A DNA stretch of 64,000 nucleotides, taken from NCBI RefSeq assembly GCF_002234675.1, contig NC_019866.2, positions 6,305,307 through 6,369,306 of the forward strand. Reading direction: 5' to 3'. Positions 10,041 through 24,000 of this stretch are shown here, piece by piece (the stretch's first letter is position 1; each line of letters begins with the position of its first letter). Source of the DNA: Oryzias latipes. Taxonomy: Eukaryota; Chordata; Actinopteri; Beloniformes; Adrianichthyidae. Below the pieces are notes generated by a model. The model was not told where the DNA came from, made no database searches, and was given only the letters and a program-made list of their open reading frames with translations. The translations under genes were made by a program, and so were the position numbers.

Positions 10041-13000
10041 AAATGCAGTCAGTGGAAGGTCTACATAATAACTGTACAATTACAACACCTTGGTTACTGC
10101 CTTTTTTTTAGACATAACCCCGCTTTTTTACTCAGCTTCTGCTTTCTAATGTGTGATATATAACTTCAAAGTACAGAGGATTCAATAGTTGAATAAATAA
10201 CATTGTTTGGCTACAAAAGAATTCCTAAGTGTCAGTCTTTCACCTGTACCAAGAGTGTTTTTGTTGATCAAGTTTTCAATGAAGCTAATATTTGTATATT
10301 GAATACGAATTGTTCTTCAAGTTTGCCAAAAGTAAATATTTGACTCTATTAATGTCGTGAGATTATTTTACTATACTAATAGAAATGAGAGGCTTTTAAA
10401 GGGTAAAAGTTCTAAAGATGTGTAAATATGTTTGACTTAGGTTTACTATTATAATGTGTAGTGATGCAAAACTGATGTTTGTAAAACCTTTTTAACATGG
10501 AGAACCTTGACTGGAAGATAATCAGTCATAGAAGGCCAAACAGACAGTAACAGAGATGGTGTTAGATAAGAAAAAATAAAGTTACCTTAAATCAATTGGA
10601 ATCTCTGACAATTTCAGAACCAATTTGGTTTCTACACCACTCATGTCTACAAGAACTGTGTAGCAATTGTTACAGGGCTATTTTAAGACTCTGGGCAATT
10701 AATTATCTATAAATTTGACAGATTCTCTCAGATGAACAACTCTGTTTGCTTCATTTGTCACTGTACCACAGTGACATTCATTCTTCCCTTCCAACAGTTG
10801 AATGCGGCTTGTTTGAATGTTCTATAGGCCATCGACAAAGGCTCTTCATTTACTAAAAGATGTCCCAAATGCTACACATGTACATATATGCAAATTGATT
10901 CAATTGCATTCAGGGATCATTTATTATTCCCCAAATGAAAACTAGAATTTGTAGTAAACGATTGTTCGGCGAGTGGTTGTCAGTAACTGCCACTGTGAGC
11001 AGGAAGGACCTCTTGTGAAGTCTCTGAGTGAAGAAACTCTGGTGTTGAGCAACTGTGTTGTGAAAAGGAAGCTCAAGGCTTTCCAATTTCGGTTTTCATT
11101 TCACAAAGCTTCTTTGCAGAACCCCTCCAGAGCAGAACCCAGAAAAGATCCAGCCTTCTTCACTAGGTTTCCTCTTCAAGTCATTTGTTGTGATGCTACC
11201 AAAGACCAAGAGGGTGGTGTTCTGTAAAATCCTGCCTGGTTGCGATGGTGGTGGGGGGGTCGACATAGTGGACACAGCTCTAACAAAGGGGGAGTTAAAG
11301 GGAAGCAATAAAACCGTCTTTTTTGAAGTGGAGCCCCTTAAGAAACAGAACCCCACAGCCTGAAAGCACTGAGCTGCAACAGCCGGCTCAGAGGACAAGC
11401 AGGGCCCTTGTGGTCTGACAAATTTAGGCTATCAATGCAGAGCACAAGTCCTCTTGTAGTAAAAAATCGCATCTATATGACCAGCCTGTCATGCTATGAA
11501 TGAATACTTCACTTATTTTTATATCAAACCTCTTTGCTGTCTTTTTGCCTGAAGTATTTACTCTGGCATACAGTACAAATGTAAAAATCTGGGTTTTGGT
11601 ACCTGAATCTAGTACAATTTATTTCTGAACAATATTAAAACTCGTATTAAAAGATATGTGCAAATATTTGGTCAAACTTTCTTGCACAAATTTACATTAT
11701 TACATTTTATTACAAAACTATGTCTTTTCCCTGAATAGATTTCATAATTTTTATTTTACACTCACCCAAAAAAAATCTATTTTGATTCCAGTATTTCATT
11801 TTTTGGTATTTTCTTTTTTACATTTTCTATAATTTAAGTTTGACAAAAACAAGAAGCCAAGTTTCAAACTAAATTGCATCTAAGGAGCAAAACTGAACGG
11901 CATAAAGCTGGCAGTAATTTTCTAAATTCAATTGAAAACGTCGTCTTTGTTTTAAGTTTGAGTCCTTGAAAGGTGAATTAGCTGCAGAACATTAAGCAGA
12001 ACTTCTACTGCTATCTATATTTCATAGTTAACTGATAACAGAAGGAATGACTTTTGAAAGATATTCTGACAGATACATCATACATTATTCTTTAGAGAGG
12101 GGGAAAAAATGAAAACCCAGAATAATCACTTTGGAAGAAGCTTACCCTCTTTGAACTTGATTTAGAAACAAAGACAAATGCTGCACAGCTGAGAGACTCA
12201 GTCAATTGGTCTGTGTGAGGCCATTTGAGGTGTAAAAACACAGGGATTTGGAATACAGAAAAGAACCAGAATTGTTGTATTTTAGCCTAAAAATACAACA
12301 CTTAGCCCTCTGAATTAAAATTATGAGAGGAAAAATGTCTAAATCAATCTGAACAGATCAAAGCAGCAACTCTGACATCATTAAAAGCCATTAAGTTCTT
12401 AAACATCTAACGAGGGACTCAAAAGAAATGATTACAAAATCAAAATTCTTTCAGATCAGATCCTTTCTGCTCAGTCTGTTCTTTGTCAAAGGTCTTCGGA
12501 TCAATAACCCTCTTTGAGTAAATCACTTGCAGTGAACCTCTGAATCCAAAATCATTGAGTGCTGTCAGCGTTTTAATGGATTGTGTGTTCTTAGTGGCAG
12601 AGCGCGCAGAAGATTTAAAGCGCCTTTATAACACAAAAACCCATTTAAACAACCACATTTTTGAAAGTTCTGCATAGTAGAATGTTCCTTAGAAGGTAAA
12701 AAAATTGACTCCTACATATTTTACCAGCTTTTTCTTTCTTTTTTAAAGACAAACTTCCCTTTAGGAATTTGGATTCTTCTGGCTCTTAGGCACTGAATCT
12801 GTTGAGCATTTTTTTTTTAAATGCACACAGACATCTCAAAAATTCCAAGAAAACCTCTGCAATTTTATTTTATTTTTTTCACAATTAGGGATCCTTCAGT
12901 TTAGCTGAAAGTATTCTTTCTCAGTAATTGGTGGTTGGGTGTGAAATGCAGCCTCTGTGTCTTCAAACCTGACGTCCAAAGGAAGTTTTTAAAGAATTTT

Positions 13001-13617
13001 GAAGAAATAGGACAGTCCAAGTTCAATTTACAAACGTACGCAACATTTCCTGCGGCTTAATCCCATTAATGTTTGTTCATTTCTTGACCATTACCACCTA
13101 TCATCTATATAATGATAATCCTAATTTTTACAAATACATCAAATTTTACTAATTAAAAATCAAAATTCATCTTTAAATCTGTCCATCAGACTTTACCAAT
13201 AATGTTAATGTCCCCTAAACAACCTTTTAAAACACATTTCATGAGTAAAACCTGTTCAGATGAAAGAACCAGGCAGTGGGTGGGGGGGATTCCTCCATTT
13301 AGGTGTTTACATTTCCCAGTAGAAAGGCAAAGAGAGAGGCCCAACCATAAACACCTCAAACTTAAAGAATGCAGACGCTGGATCTTCACATTTTTCTTCT
13401 TTCATTGGTGTGGGAAAAAGCGCTTTTTTGGAGAAAATATTAAAATGTATTAAGTTAACATATTCACCTAAATAAAATGTAAACTAAACAACTAGTGACA
13501 ACCTTTTATTTTTAAGTAAAAAAGAAAAAAGTTATCTTTTCAAACGATATAATTACATCTTTGAGCTTACATGTTCTAAATGTTTCCGTGGACTGGACCA
13601 GTCAGTGTAAACAAGGC
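10041..13617. other. Non-genic stretch
   Basis: Mostly AT-rich, featureless sequence. A GC-richer block at about 10970-11430 has overlapping 84- and 100-codon frames on opposite strands, but neither resembles a known protein or has splice borders I trust. No intact mobile element is recognised. Confidence 0.45.
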
Positions 13618-14080
13618 TCTAAAGACCCACTCCTATTACTTGTAGGCAGGACTGTTGGTGCAGAGCAACCCCGCCTCCCTTCCCTTCACCATAACTGACA
13701 GCTCTCTGTTTACACACTCTCCGGCTAGCTTATAGCCCCTCACACCCCCAACCTGACATTACCGGTAAATCAAAAATGGTGAGCAATATTAGAGCAATCC
13801 AGCCATACAGTTTTGAGCCAGATGCATGGATCTAATCGTCTACAATTGGATGCATCAGAAAGGAGTGGAGCAGGCAGCTTGTGGCCCGCCCTGCGTATTT
13901 TTTTTATGTCACAAGTATGATCTTTTTCTAAACAACATTTTAGCGCCTGCTCCGGGTTTTTACAGTGATGTGAATAAAGAAATACTCAGAAATGCAATTT
14001 TGAGGCGACTTTTCTAAATACACATCCTCCATGATCAGAAAAATGCCACAAGAACATGTTAAAAACAGAGTGTCTTCAAA
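13618..14080 (+). mobile_element. TTAA MITE with captured coding fragment, copy 1
   Basis: It starts CTAAAGACCCACTCC and ends near AGTGTCTTCAAAC, a decayed form of the family end AGTGGGTCTTTAA. Inside, an ATG at 13776 opens a short frame (MVSNIRAIQPYSFEPDAW) that stops after 19 codons. Equivalent frames recur in sister copies at 24803, 44776, 52677 and 56650. The element has no transposase and is a member of the commonest repeat family in this window. Confidence 0.65.
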
Positions 14081-15593
14081 CATGTCATGCAAACAAAAGC
14101 TCTGTTCTTTTTTCTGCCAAGCTCTGTGATGTCTGTAAGAACACAAATAATCCTCAACAGAGACAGAAACATAAATATCCTTATAATAAGTTAACTGTAA
14201 AGTGCCAACAGGGTTGAAAAACCAGTCCACTTCTGAACTGCACATTTGTAGAGTCTAAAGTGGCTAAACTGTAAGTATAGCCAGTCGCCGCCATGCATAT
14301 GTAAGAGGATCTGGCTGCATACCCCTGACTGGCGTGGACTTTGCCTTCGCCGCTGCGGGGAGAGATAGGGGGAGACGGACACACACAGCATGAGCTCGGT
14401 ACCAAAAGAGGAACAATTGGATTCAGCTAGTCAAATCAATTATTTTTAGAATTACAAAGAAAAAGAGTTAAAAGCCAGTCAACATTTTCAATTTCTATTT
14501 AAGCAAATCACAATGGTACTCACAGGTAATTACATTCAGTCCCAGACTGTGTGTTTATCCACCTTCTGTCATTGCGACTCTGCTCTTTAGTCGTCTGATC
14601 TGGCTGCAGGTCGCATCACGCTGCTAGACTCCCCTAAAGGATTTGTGTGCATTTGTGTGCTGTCTGTTTGTGTCTGACAGGGACAGGGTGGGTGGTAAGA
14701 CAAATATGGGTTATGTGCTGTTTCAACACTTTTAAACCAGTTTAACTAAATGAGCTGGAGGCAGCACCTGAATAAATGCATGCCATTACTTTACTCAATT
14801 CAACTATTTCAGGCAATATCTCATTTTTGCCTTTTTTGTTTTGGAACGCCAGGTAACCTACGCCAGTTCTGCCCTTTGATCTTCCCCTCTTTTCAAGTGT
14901 CAGAGGTCAGGGAGCTGCAGTTTCTCAAACGTGGTATCTAGCCTGTCACCAGAGCCCCGAACCCATCCCCCCCCCCGCTTTACTTCTGCTACCCCTAGCA
15001 TGTAACCCCCCCCCCAGTCCCTTTCATGCCAAGCTCAGTGCTGTCAGTAAAGGTCAACCCCACCTTTACCCGACAGAGGCCTTTACCCCACAGGACCAAA
15101 ACTGAGAGGTTTCAAGAGTTGACAGACCCATAAGCTGCAAACTATTACCACAGAGGCTGTTTGTATTTTACTTACTTTGATTTAACAACAACGGATAACC
15201 ATCAAAATATTAGATATTTCACTGGTAGATTTAAGCCTGCACAACAAATCGCAAATTTACCGTTATCGCAATATCAAGCAGTGGGATACGCATATCGCAA
15301 GAGACGTCAAAAACTATTTAGGAGCTCTTTTATTTTAGTTGATTGCCTCATATGTAAATGATGGTAATGTGGAGAATAATTTAAGTTATGTTGACTCTTA
15401 TTTAAATTAAATTACAGCAGTGAAATGGAAATTGTGTTTTTCGTTGTTTTGCTATTTGTTTATATACCGGAAATTATACAGTCAGCGCAATATTGATCAC
15501 TAATTTCACATATCGCGAGTTTTCCTCATAGCCCTAGGTAGATTGTGATGCCACGAAACAGTTTTGGGATTTTTTTGTTTCATTTTTTGCTTG
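14081..15593. other. Non-genic stretch with C homopolymer runs
   Basis: No gene recognised. Poly-C tracts occur at about 14969-14978 and 15007-15015. A strong polypyrimidine tract plus AG lies on the minus strand at 14353, but what follows has no convincing exon structure. Confidence 0.45.
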
Positions 15594-15999
15594 TTAAAGA
15601 TCTACTCCAGTGATTGGTGTTTTTCTGAGTATTTTTTATTCAAATTGCTATTCAAAATGCCTTTAGGAAAAAAGATTTGTGATGTTGCAAATAAATGGGG
15701 GAGGGGGGGGGGCACCAGCTCCCTGGTCCATTTATAGATGGGCTGGCTCCAATATTGCTCGTAAGGGTGTGAAGGACTGTAAGCAAGAGGGAGAGTGTGT
15801 AAACAGATGGATGTCGGGAAGTAGGGGAGGTCCTACCTCGCTTTAACAGTTTCACCAAAAACTCAGAGGCAAATTCTGCTCTGTAGTAACTATGTCCTAC
15901 AAAGTGACAGATATATTTATTTTGGAGTAAAAACTGCAAAATCATAAATTAAAAAACACTTATAAAATAGCTTAAAAGTTAATCGGAGTGAGACTTTAA
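15594..15999 (-). mobile_element. TTAA MITE family, copy 2 (internally deleted)
   Basis: Bounded by TTAAAGATCTACTCC (15594) and GGAGTGAGACTTTAA (ending 15999), matching the family ends. Compared with copies at 24803 and 44776 it lacks about 200 bases of the interior, including most of the decayed coding fragment. It carries a G-rich run near 15700. Confidence 0.6.
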
Positions 16000-18761
16000 A
16001 AAGCAGAAAAAGAATCTCCAATGCAGCTGGAAGTTTAAAACAATTAAGCCTTTCTATTTTTATTTGCATGTCTAGACTCTCCAAACATATTCATCTTTGC
16101 GATTTTTGAGAAAATAATGGTTAAAAACAGAAATATTGCCTTGTTATGAAAAAAATTAACACAACATGGGACCAGCGCTGCAACCATTTTCAAGACTAAA
16201 AGGCGCTGAAGGACAAGCACATGGGTCATTGATTGGCTCCAACATTAACTTACTGAGCGAGTGCCGTTGTGTATTTTACAGGTTGTTAGTTCCCTTTTGA
16301 TCAAAGCCGAGAAAAAGATAAGACGGCTAAACTGAGATTGTTCACGTTCACTTCCCCGCGCTCAACACTGTAGAAGGTCAACTATATGATGATCTTCATT
16401 CTGCCTAAACCTGAATTTTTTAACTTAATTCCAATAAAACTCAACTCCCAGGGAGCTTTCACTGACAAAATATTCAGAAGCCTGAATAGCTCTTAAAAGT
16501 CACATGGATGGAGCCTGAAGCGGAAATTGTTCTTCGACAGTAGAATCCACAACGAGGCATCTATGAGAAACCTCGCTTGGACACTGGAGACACATACTGG
16601 ATGTGAGAGGAGCGCTAAACAAAGCTGTGGTGACCTTGCCCACATCCAAATAGATTTAAAAGTTTAATCAACAACAAAAAAGAAGAAAGTTCTTTCATAT
16701 GTTGAGGATTTACAAACATTAGTTGGTAATCGTGGCCAGAGGCTTGTCTGTTACCAAGCGATGTCCTCACCGAGTCTGAGCGTGACTCGAACATTATGTC
16801 CCATGATCCACACTGGAAAATAATCACAGCTCTCAGTCCCAGAACAACTGACTTTTGATTGCACAGAAATTGACACACTTAGCGCACCTATTGATACGAA
16901 AAATATAAGCACAAGGTTAGTGACCGTCCTTGTGCTGCACTATAAAGACCAGAAAGATTCTTGTCAGGCTACATGTAATAAGATGCAAATCCTCTTTTTT
17001 CCCTGCCTGCTGAAAGGTACAAAATACAAAAAGCACAACATGCCAAAAGCTGGAAACCAAAAGTGCTAATTCAATAAGTGCTTTTCCAATGTAAACAGCT
17101 TCTGAAATGTTCTAGCCTTTGGCTTCTGACAGTCCAGTTGGAACTGAACCTCTTAGTGTCATGGGTCACTTATCTCCTCGGTGTTTCTCCCAAAAAATAT
17201 TTTGAAATTGATCTCAGACTCAATCTGACACTGACATGAAGCTATCCCTCTGAACTAGGGATTGGGTAAATGTTAGTTCTTTTACCGGCCATAGCTGATC
17301 TTTAAAAAGTGGCAGACAGAAACGTTCTTTCTTTTAACTTCTCTTTGATTTAAAAAAGAAAGAAAAACATAAAGAATCTATAAAAAAAACACATTTAAAG
17401 CATTTTTCCGTATTATTATGATCATATTTTACAGCTAACTCCTTTTGATATGCTCCCATGATTCCGTTTTCCTTCCTGTATTCAGTGCACCTCTTTTCTG
17501 TGGAGTCACTGGATTCTATCATATCACTTGTTGAGGCTTAAACTGTTTCACATGAGCTTTTCCAGCACAATGACTATCCTTTACAAACAGAAACATGCGA
17601 CAGAGCTCTCATCTCTGCCATATTTGTGCGTGATTAGGGCAGTGGCACAAGGATAATCTGGATAAGCCGAGCGCAGAGAGCCACGGCTACCTCTTCACCC
17701 TCTTTTCTCTTTTGTTTCGAATTCATTGCATTCTGAGCTAAAAAAGAAATTAAAAAATTCACTGTTTTGCAGCTGTGGATCTAGAAAAGCCCAGCACTGC
17801 TAGTTTGAGAAACTGCAACTACAGTATGGCAAAGCTAAGACATCTATTAAAAATCACTTTGCTCATAAAAAACCCACACATTATACCTCCTTAACCAGCT
17901 TGATCAATCAGCAATTATTGCAAGAAAACAAGATTCCAGTTTGCAGAACAATTACAATTTTTCCCACTCTTGATTAAATTAAATGCTTGCTCATACTTGA
18001 TTTCAAACCTGCAAAAACAGCTAAGGTAATTAAAAACAAAGATACACTGATTGCAATCTTATTGTACGTATTTTTGAAGTTTAAGCTAATGTTTCTACTT
18101 TTGTTTGAAACACAGTAGAATATCTAGAAGCTATTAACCTCATTTAAAAAGGAAAAAGTTAATGGTCTTAAGTTTTTATTCTAAATTTCTAAATAGGACT
18201 ATACCAGATACCAGTCAACATCATTTTTTTCATGCAACATAACTAATTAAAAGAAATGATGCCAAATATTATACTTACATAAACTGTATGTCTTTAAAAC
18301 ATCTGTGAGAAAGCGTTTATCTACTATAATGTCACATTTCTTACATGGGCTGCACAGGATCGTGAGAGAGAGGATTTCACAGCCATAGATGTCAAACAGA
18401 TTAAAAGTTCTTGTAATTTAAAGAGATGAAAGATGGAAAATAAGAGTTGAAACTAAAGCCATACACCTTTCAGAAATGTGGTGTTCTTGTGGAAAACACT
18501 AAGGAAAAACTCAAAAAAACTAGCTAAATCTCTATAATATTTTCTCCGCTTAATAGCTCCATGTTACTTTGTTTTTTTAGTTCAGTTTTAAAGGATTTAA
18601 AGAACAAACCACAGTGAACCTACTATGCATAAACTCTTTCACAAACTCCAAATATTTGCATAGTAAACCTTAAAATTAAATACAAAATGAATATATTAAT
18701 AATAACAAGTATGTATAGCAATTTAGTCAATATTTGAGTTTAAAAAAGCAATGTTCAATGT
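16000..18761. other. Non-genic AT-rich stretch
   Basis: No gene, RNA or intact mobile element recognised on either strand. Confidence 0.5.
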
Positions 18762-18766
18762 ATTAT

Positions 18767-19008
18767 ATGGAGGAGCACAAGAGACAAATTGAAATAAGTT
18801 ATTATTAAATGATTAAATAAATGTGTCATTAATTGTTTAAAATCGTCATTAAATCAATGAAATTGGAAATCAATCAATAAATGTTTAATGAATGGCTATA
18901 TTTGAACATGTATTTATTGACTTCCAACTTTAAATAATTCATGACACATATATTTAATAATTTAATGGCGTATATATTTATTTCAATTTGTCTCTTACAG
19001 TCTTCCAT
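18767..19008. mobile_element. Fold-back MITE with 5-bp target duplication
   Basis: The first and last roughly 30 bases are near-perfect inverted repeats, sharing AAGAGACAAATTGAAATAA. The inner sequence is also partly self-complementary, so the whole 242 bp could fold into one long hairpin. It is flanked by ATTAT on both sides (18762-18766 and 19009-19013). There is no coding sequence. The superfamily is not identified from these ends. Confidence 0.7.
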
Positions 19009-19464
19009 ATTATTGCAGCCATAATGCTTTCTAATAAATTCTTAAAATTCACTAGAAACCTCATTTTATGACTCTTCTCTTTGAAAACATTAGCCCGGGG
19101 AGAGCATGACACTGTTAAACCTCTGGTTCATAATTGTGTGCTTCACGCTCTGCTTTCAGCACCAGCCACCACTTTGTGTTATGTAAACTATTGGAATGGA
19201 AAGAGGGAGTGCTTTCTTTTTTCTTTTTTTTGTACTGTAGTTGCACTTCCCCAACTACACTACCACGTTAAAGTTAGAATGTTGTAATGTTAACACGAAA
19301 AGAAAACTTTTTTTTCTCCACCATTTTGGCATAAGCGACCCACTTGACTATGCACACATGTCCTTTCTCCTTCCATCCATAGGCGTCTTTACAAACGTCA
19401 TCTGTTCAAGGTTAAAGCTCCTGCTGAAGATCAACAAAGCCCCCATCAATCAAAAAGGAATCTA

Positions 19465-19705
19465 AACCGGTCACCAGTCCATTACTGGACCACACAGATT
19501 GACAGCCACACACTCATGGGAACATACAACGACCATTTCAGCAAAAAGCTTACGCTTTCTAACTGCAGGAAGAAGCCGGAAAACATGAAGAAAACCCACG
19601 CATGCCTCCCAAGAACATGCAAACTCCACACAAGGTTCCAGCGTGATTCCAGCAAGGATCTTTGGGATGTGAAGAGCTAAGCGCCACACCAACATGCAAC
19701 CCTCA
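19465..19705 (-). repeat. Degenerate dispersed repeat (GTTTGCATGTTCT type)
   Basis: Reversed, it contains the strings GTTTGCATGTTCTTGGGAGG and CATGCGTGGGTTTTCTTCATG, the core of a very common fish dispersed repeat. It has decayed, and neither ends nor target duplications are visible. Whether it derives from a LINE tail or a SINE cannot be decided here. Confidence 0.5.
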
Positions 19706-20599
19706 ATTTCATTGCTTTCATAAATAAAAAACACATTTACAAGAACTTACTTCAACAATGAATGAACGAGTGAGAAATGAAGGAACCAGCATTAAATAGT
19801 GAGTGCTTTCTGACTGATTGTTGATTTTGTAGATAGCTGGTCTGAAAACCCTGCTGATCGGCACTGCAGTGGGCAGGGATGAGCTTAAAAGATCAATATG
19901 GCATAACAGCAGCACAAATCCAAACACTGACTTTGTAATATATTGTGCAATGGCCTGAACAAACACGGAAAAAAAGCACAAAGAGCATCTACTTCTCAAT
20001 TTAGTTGGTGAAGAAGCAAAGCAGCAAAGAACTCTGGAGCCTGTAAATCAGAGAGTGAAAAAAAGACAATACCTGTAATTTTACTGTAGCATTCAGTCTA
20101 TCGATCTTCTGCCAACCCTAATCTTTTTTTTTTGTTTATATCCGTCTTTTAAGTGTTCTTGCAAAAATGCTATTTCTTTCTCAAGATCTCAATTCTTTTC
20201 CACAAAAGGCAAATACACACAAAGAGGCGCATAAAGACATTCACACAAGGTCATGACCTTTAGCTGCACTGAAAGCTACAGTAAAGTCATCTACAAGCTC
20301 ATCGTTTTCTGATTGTACAACACAACTCTTAAAATATTCCTGCGTGATTTTAACATGTTTTGAAACAACTTTATTTCAAATAAAAAAAGGGGAATGTTTG
20401 TTTGTTTGTTTGTTAGATTTCCATTGGTTTTATCTCATTTGCTGTAAGCCTGTTATGGGATTGAACCAAGCAGGAACCACTCCATCCTGCTCAATTAAAA
20501 CGCTAGATGTCTAGATGGACTTTTCAAGACACTCGTTTTTAGTTCTGATGTTGTACAAACTAAAAATAAAAAAGTTGATCCTTGAAAACGATTTTAAAA

Positions 20600-21030
20600 A
20601 TTGTGTTTTTTTGGGGATTTTAACATGTTCCTATGGCATTTTTCTCCCGATGGAGGACAAATAACAAGAACATTAAGGACAAGCTAGCATTTTTCCGTAT
20701 TTATCTTTATTTAAACCGTGGTGAATCATAAGCAGGCGAAAGAAGTGCAGTTTGAAAAAAAAAAAGTGTATTTGTGACGTATAAAACACAACAGGAGGGC
20801 CACAAGCTCCCTGCTCCATTCTGATGCATCCACTTGCAGACGGTAGGAGGAGCTGTAAGCTAGCGGTAGTTGGGGGCGGCCTTGTTTCGCTATTACAGTC
20901 GCGCCCGCAACTCAGAGACAAATTTCAAATGAACTCCTGCTGCTCGGTAGGTTAACTGATTTTGGCTAAAAACGGCATAATCATAAAAAAACAAAAACAC
21001 TGGGAACGCTTTTGACATAGATCGAACATG
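20600..21030 (-). mobile_element. TTAA MITE family, copy 3 (ends eroded)
   Basis: The interior matches the family in reverse (TGGCATTTTTCTCCCGATGGAGGAC, CTCCATTCTGATGCATCCAC, GGCTAAAAACGGCATAATCAT are shared blocks, each given here as a label). The terminal TTAA repeats are no longer recognisable, so the boundaries are approximate. The coding fragment is largely lost. Confidence 0.5.
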
Positions 21031-24000
21031 ACAATTCAAATTTAGATTTGCCTTTGTTTCTCTTGAATATACCAGAAGATAAAAACAATAGCGTTCTGGT
21101 GTTGTGGAGACACTTAACAATGCGAGAAAGAGTTTGAAGACTTGCCAGCTTGACTGATAAACTGATAAAGTGATAAGCCAAGGCTCAGCAGAGCTGAAGT
21201 TTACCATCACAAATAGAGATAAGCTTTAAAAAAAAAAAAGTGCCTAAGTGGCACTCTAGTATTTTGTGGGTTTCTTTCCTGTCTGCTGTCTGGCTTGCCT
21301 TTGCATGTGAAGGCGGAAGCACCAGCACACTGTCAAGTTACATTACACATCAACGGCAACAACAAAAAAAAGTGTATGGGGTGTTAAAACGATTGACTGG
21401 CGCAAAGTAGAGCATCAAAGCTTCAAAACAGCTACAAGCAAGAGCCATTCACAAGATGAACCCCACGTACTGTAGAGCAGGTTCCCTTTGTCCACCTGAT
21501 GAGTGAGAATGACGATGAAAAAACTCTGACCTTGAGACATGAAACCGCCAAAGCACAAGCATTTAATATTGTTTAATGCAGCTGGATTACTCAATTAAGA
21601 ATTGATTCCCATTCACACGCGGGTGGCAAGCGAGGACTTTTTGATCCTGGGTTTCTTCCTCGGCCTCAGGTTACACTGCGGATGAGGAATTGATATCCCA
21701 TGAGGGACGAGCGTCAAGGTGTGAAGACGAGCAAATGAGGAGAGCAGAATGAAAACATTCAGTGTAAAACCTACACTCCGTGTCCAGTTAGACCAAACAG
21801 ACAAATAAATCCCTGCAACTTCAATTTCTTAAACTAAATAATCCAGAACACTAATATTTAGTCTATTTGAAATGTTTTCACATTACTGCCACTCACTTAT
21901 AGGATGACAGGTTAGCTCTTTTTTATGTATAAACAACATTGGAACTGATAATTCTCTCCAAAAAGGTTTTAGCCAAGCTTTTATTTTGAAGGAACAACAC
22001 ATTTTAATGTATAATATTGTCATTAACAGCACTTGTCAACATGAGTGTTAAATTGCTCCTGTATTAAGCGTATGATTACCAACTTGCCTAAGTGATCCCA
22101 TGGTGCAACAGGTTCCATTTAATCTTTGGAGTGTATATTGTTCTGCCTTCAAGAAATTAAATTTATTAGTTTAAATAGATAGCTGAATGCACTAACAAAT
22201 TCAACTCATCCTTTTGTGATTGCCTGATCCAATCAGCAAGGATATTTGCAGCACATGGCCTTTCCTAAATAGTCTGTGCGTTCTTTTATGTCGCGGTCCT
22301 CACATGATACGATTTCCTTCGAGACGCTGACGACGTCATTCGTTCACAGAAGTCATGCATGGGAGACGAAGCATGACCCCGGGGCCTTAGGCGTTAATAA
22401 AAGATGCAACAAGTTGTCCAGTGTACCCTGACACAACACAATAACAAAAAAAATGTGTGAAATCAGCTTTTAGAGTTAAAAAAAAAAAAAAAAAAACTAA
22501 GGATCTCAATGTGATATTTAATTTTTTATATGTATATTTTTGTGGGAAATAGGTTTGTTCTCCATTCATTAGTTACAAAGATACATTATAAAAGCAGACT
22601 CATAGTTTTTGATGGACAGGTAAAACCACAATGCCCTCTTTCAGAATATTCTTCAACTTTTTTAAAAAAAGGAAATGAGCAAATTACTCACAATCTGGCT
22701 TTGACTAACTTACCCAACAAAAGACCTACAATATTTGTGTTTCACTGACGCCAAACATTGTGTGTTAAACCATCGTATGTGCATGACTTTCGATGTGATT
22801 TTTATGACTTTGGAAAGATGCAATGACTAAAAAAAATAGGGCGTTCTAGAAACCCTTATGACACTTTGCATTGGTACTGAAGCAGAAAGATGCGGCTGCA
22901 TTTCGCCTCTAGGTGTAGATGTGCAAAATCGCAGAGTGCAAATATTGTGTAAACTGGTAAGCAAGTAGCACAAACAACATTTATCCATCTTAAGTCTGCT
23001 ATGAGCAGACTTGGCCCAACATCTTCTGACACAGGAGTTAATGTATGTACAGTCCTTCCACAATGACCGAATTCTTTCACAAGGCACGAATATTTGTCTT
23101 AGAATGGATGTGATATATTGTGACACGGAGATAATAGCCAAAACCCTTATCAGGCCTCTCAGGGACTGAAAGGGCTTACAGAGATCCTCCCATCTAGTTG
23201 CTGTTGAAGGAAATTCACTCAAAGTTGGGCAAAAACACACACGGCAACCAAAACAGGTTGGGGCAAAATGTGGCAGCAGAAATAAGTAGCCGACGAGAGG
23301 CACATAGGAAAAGTGTGCAGTCATGGGATAGCAGCAAACAGGGTGGACGCCAACAACCAGCAAACCTTATTTGACAGATGGATGAGAGCACTGCTGGCCC
23401 AGACCGGGCTAAAAGCTCAAGTTCACGTGACGGGTGGATTAGCGTTTGCCCAACCGAAAGGGGGAGGAGGTTAGCCTGCATTACACCACATGCTTCATGA
23501 TCACATCCCTTTGAATCTGTTTCCCTTTCTCTTTCGCTCTGTATAGATTTTTGATCCCCGTTTGTCCACAAGAGATTTTTGCGCCATCATTTACATAACT
23601 TCCATTGTCCAAAAAGCACCACCATAGATTTGGATCTCTGGAAAAAAAAAAAAAGAAGGAAACTCTCGGTCTCAATCATCAATTCCTCTTTGACTAAGCA
23701 GTTCAAGAGTGTCAAAAAGCCCCATGCTAAGTACAGTCATTAGTGCATTACTGTTTCTGACACCTCGCTTTTGACTCATAGCTCAATCAGATCAAAACTG
23801 CTGCTTTAATCTGCCAACTTCAGGCTGCTAATGATGTTAAGACAAAGTAAGTTTGCCAAGTTTGCTTATTATACATTTAAAACACAAGCAAATTTAAGGC
23901 ATCTGCATCCTCTTTATTCATTAGGTCATATTTATAGACATAGGGCATGCAGAAACTACATAGAAAAACCAAAGGTTAAATAAAGGGCTTCTTTAGTTCC

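Noticed and set aside
10973..11398. 84-codon plus and 100-codon minus frames in a GC-richer block
   Set aside because: Neither shows a family resemblance or usable splice sites; they overlap each other on opposite strands.
14323..14352. Very strong polypyrimidine tract and AG on the minus strand followed by a 30-nt segment and GTATGC
   Set aside because: The implied 10-codon microexon has a poor donor and no partner; the pyrimidine tract alone is not enough to call an exon.
22827..23363. 178-codon minus-strand frame, the longest outside the named genes
   Set aside because: No recognisable domain, composition dominated by C, S, L and F as in antisense or random frames, no start context and no splice borders. 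Overlapping frames of similar length exist in the same place.
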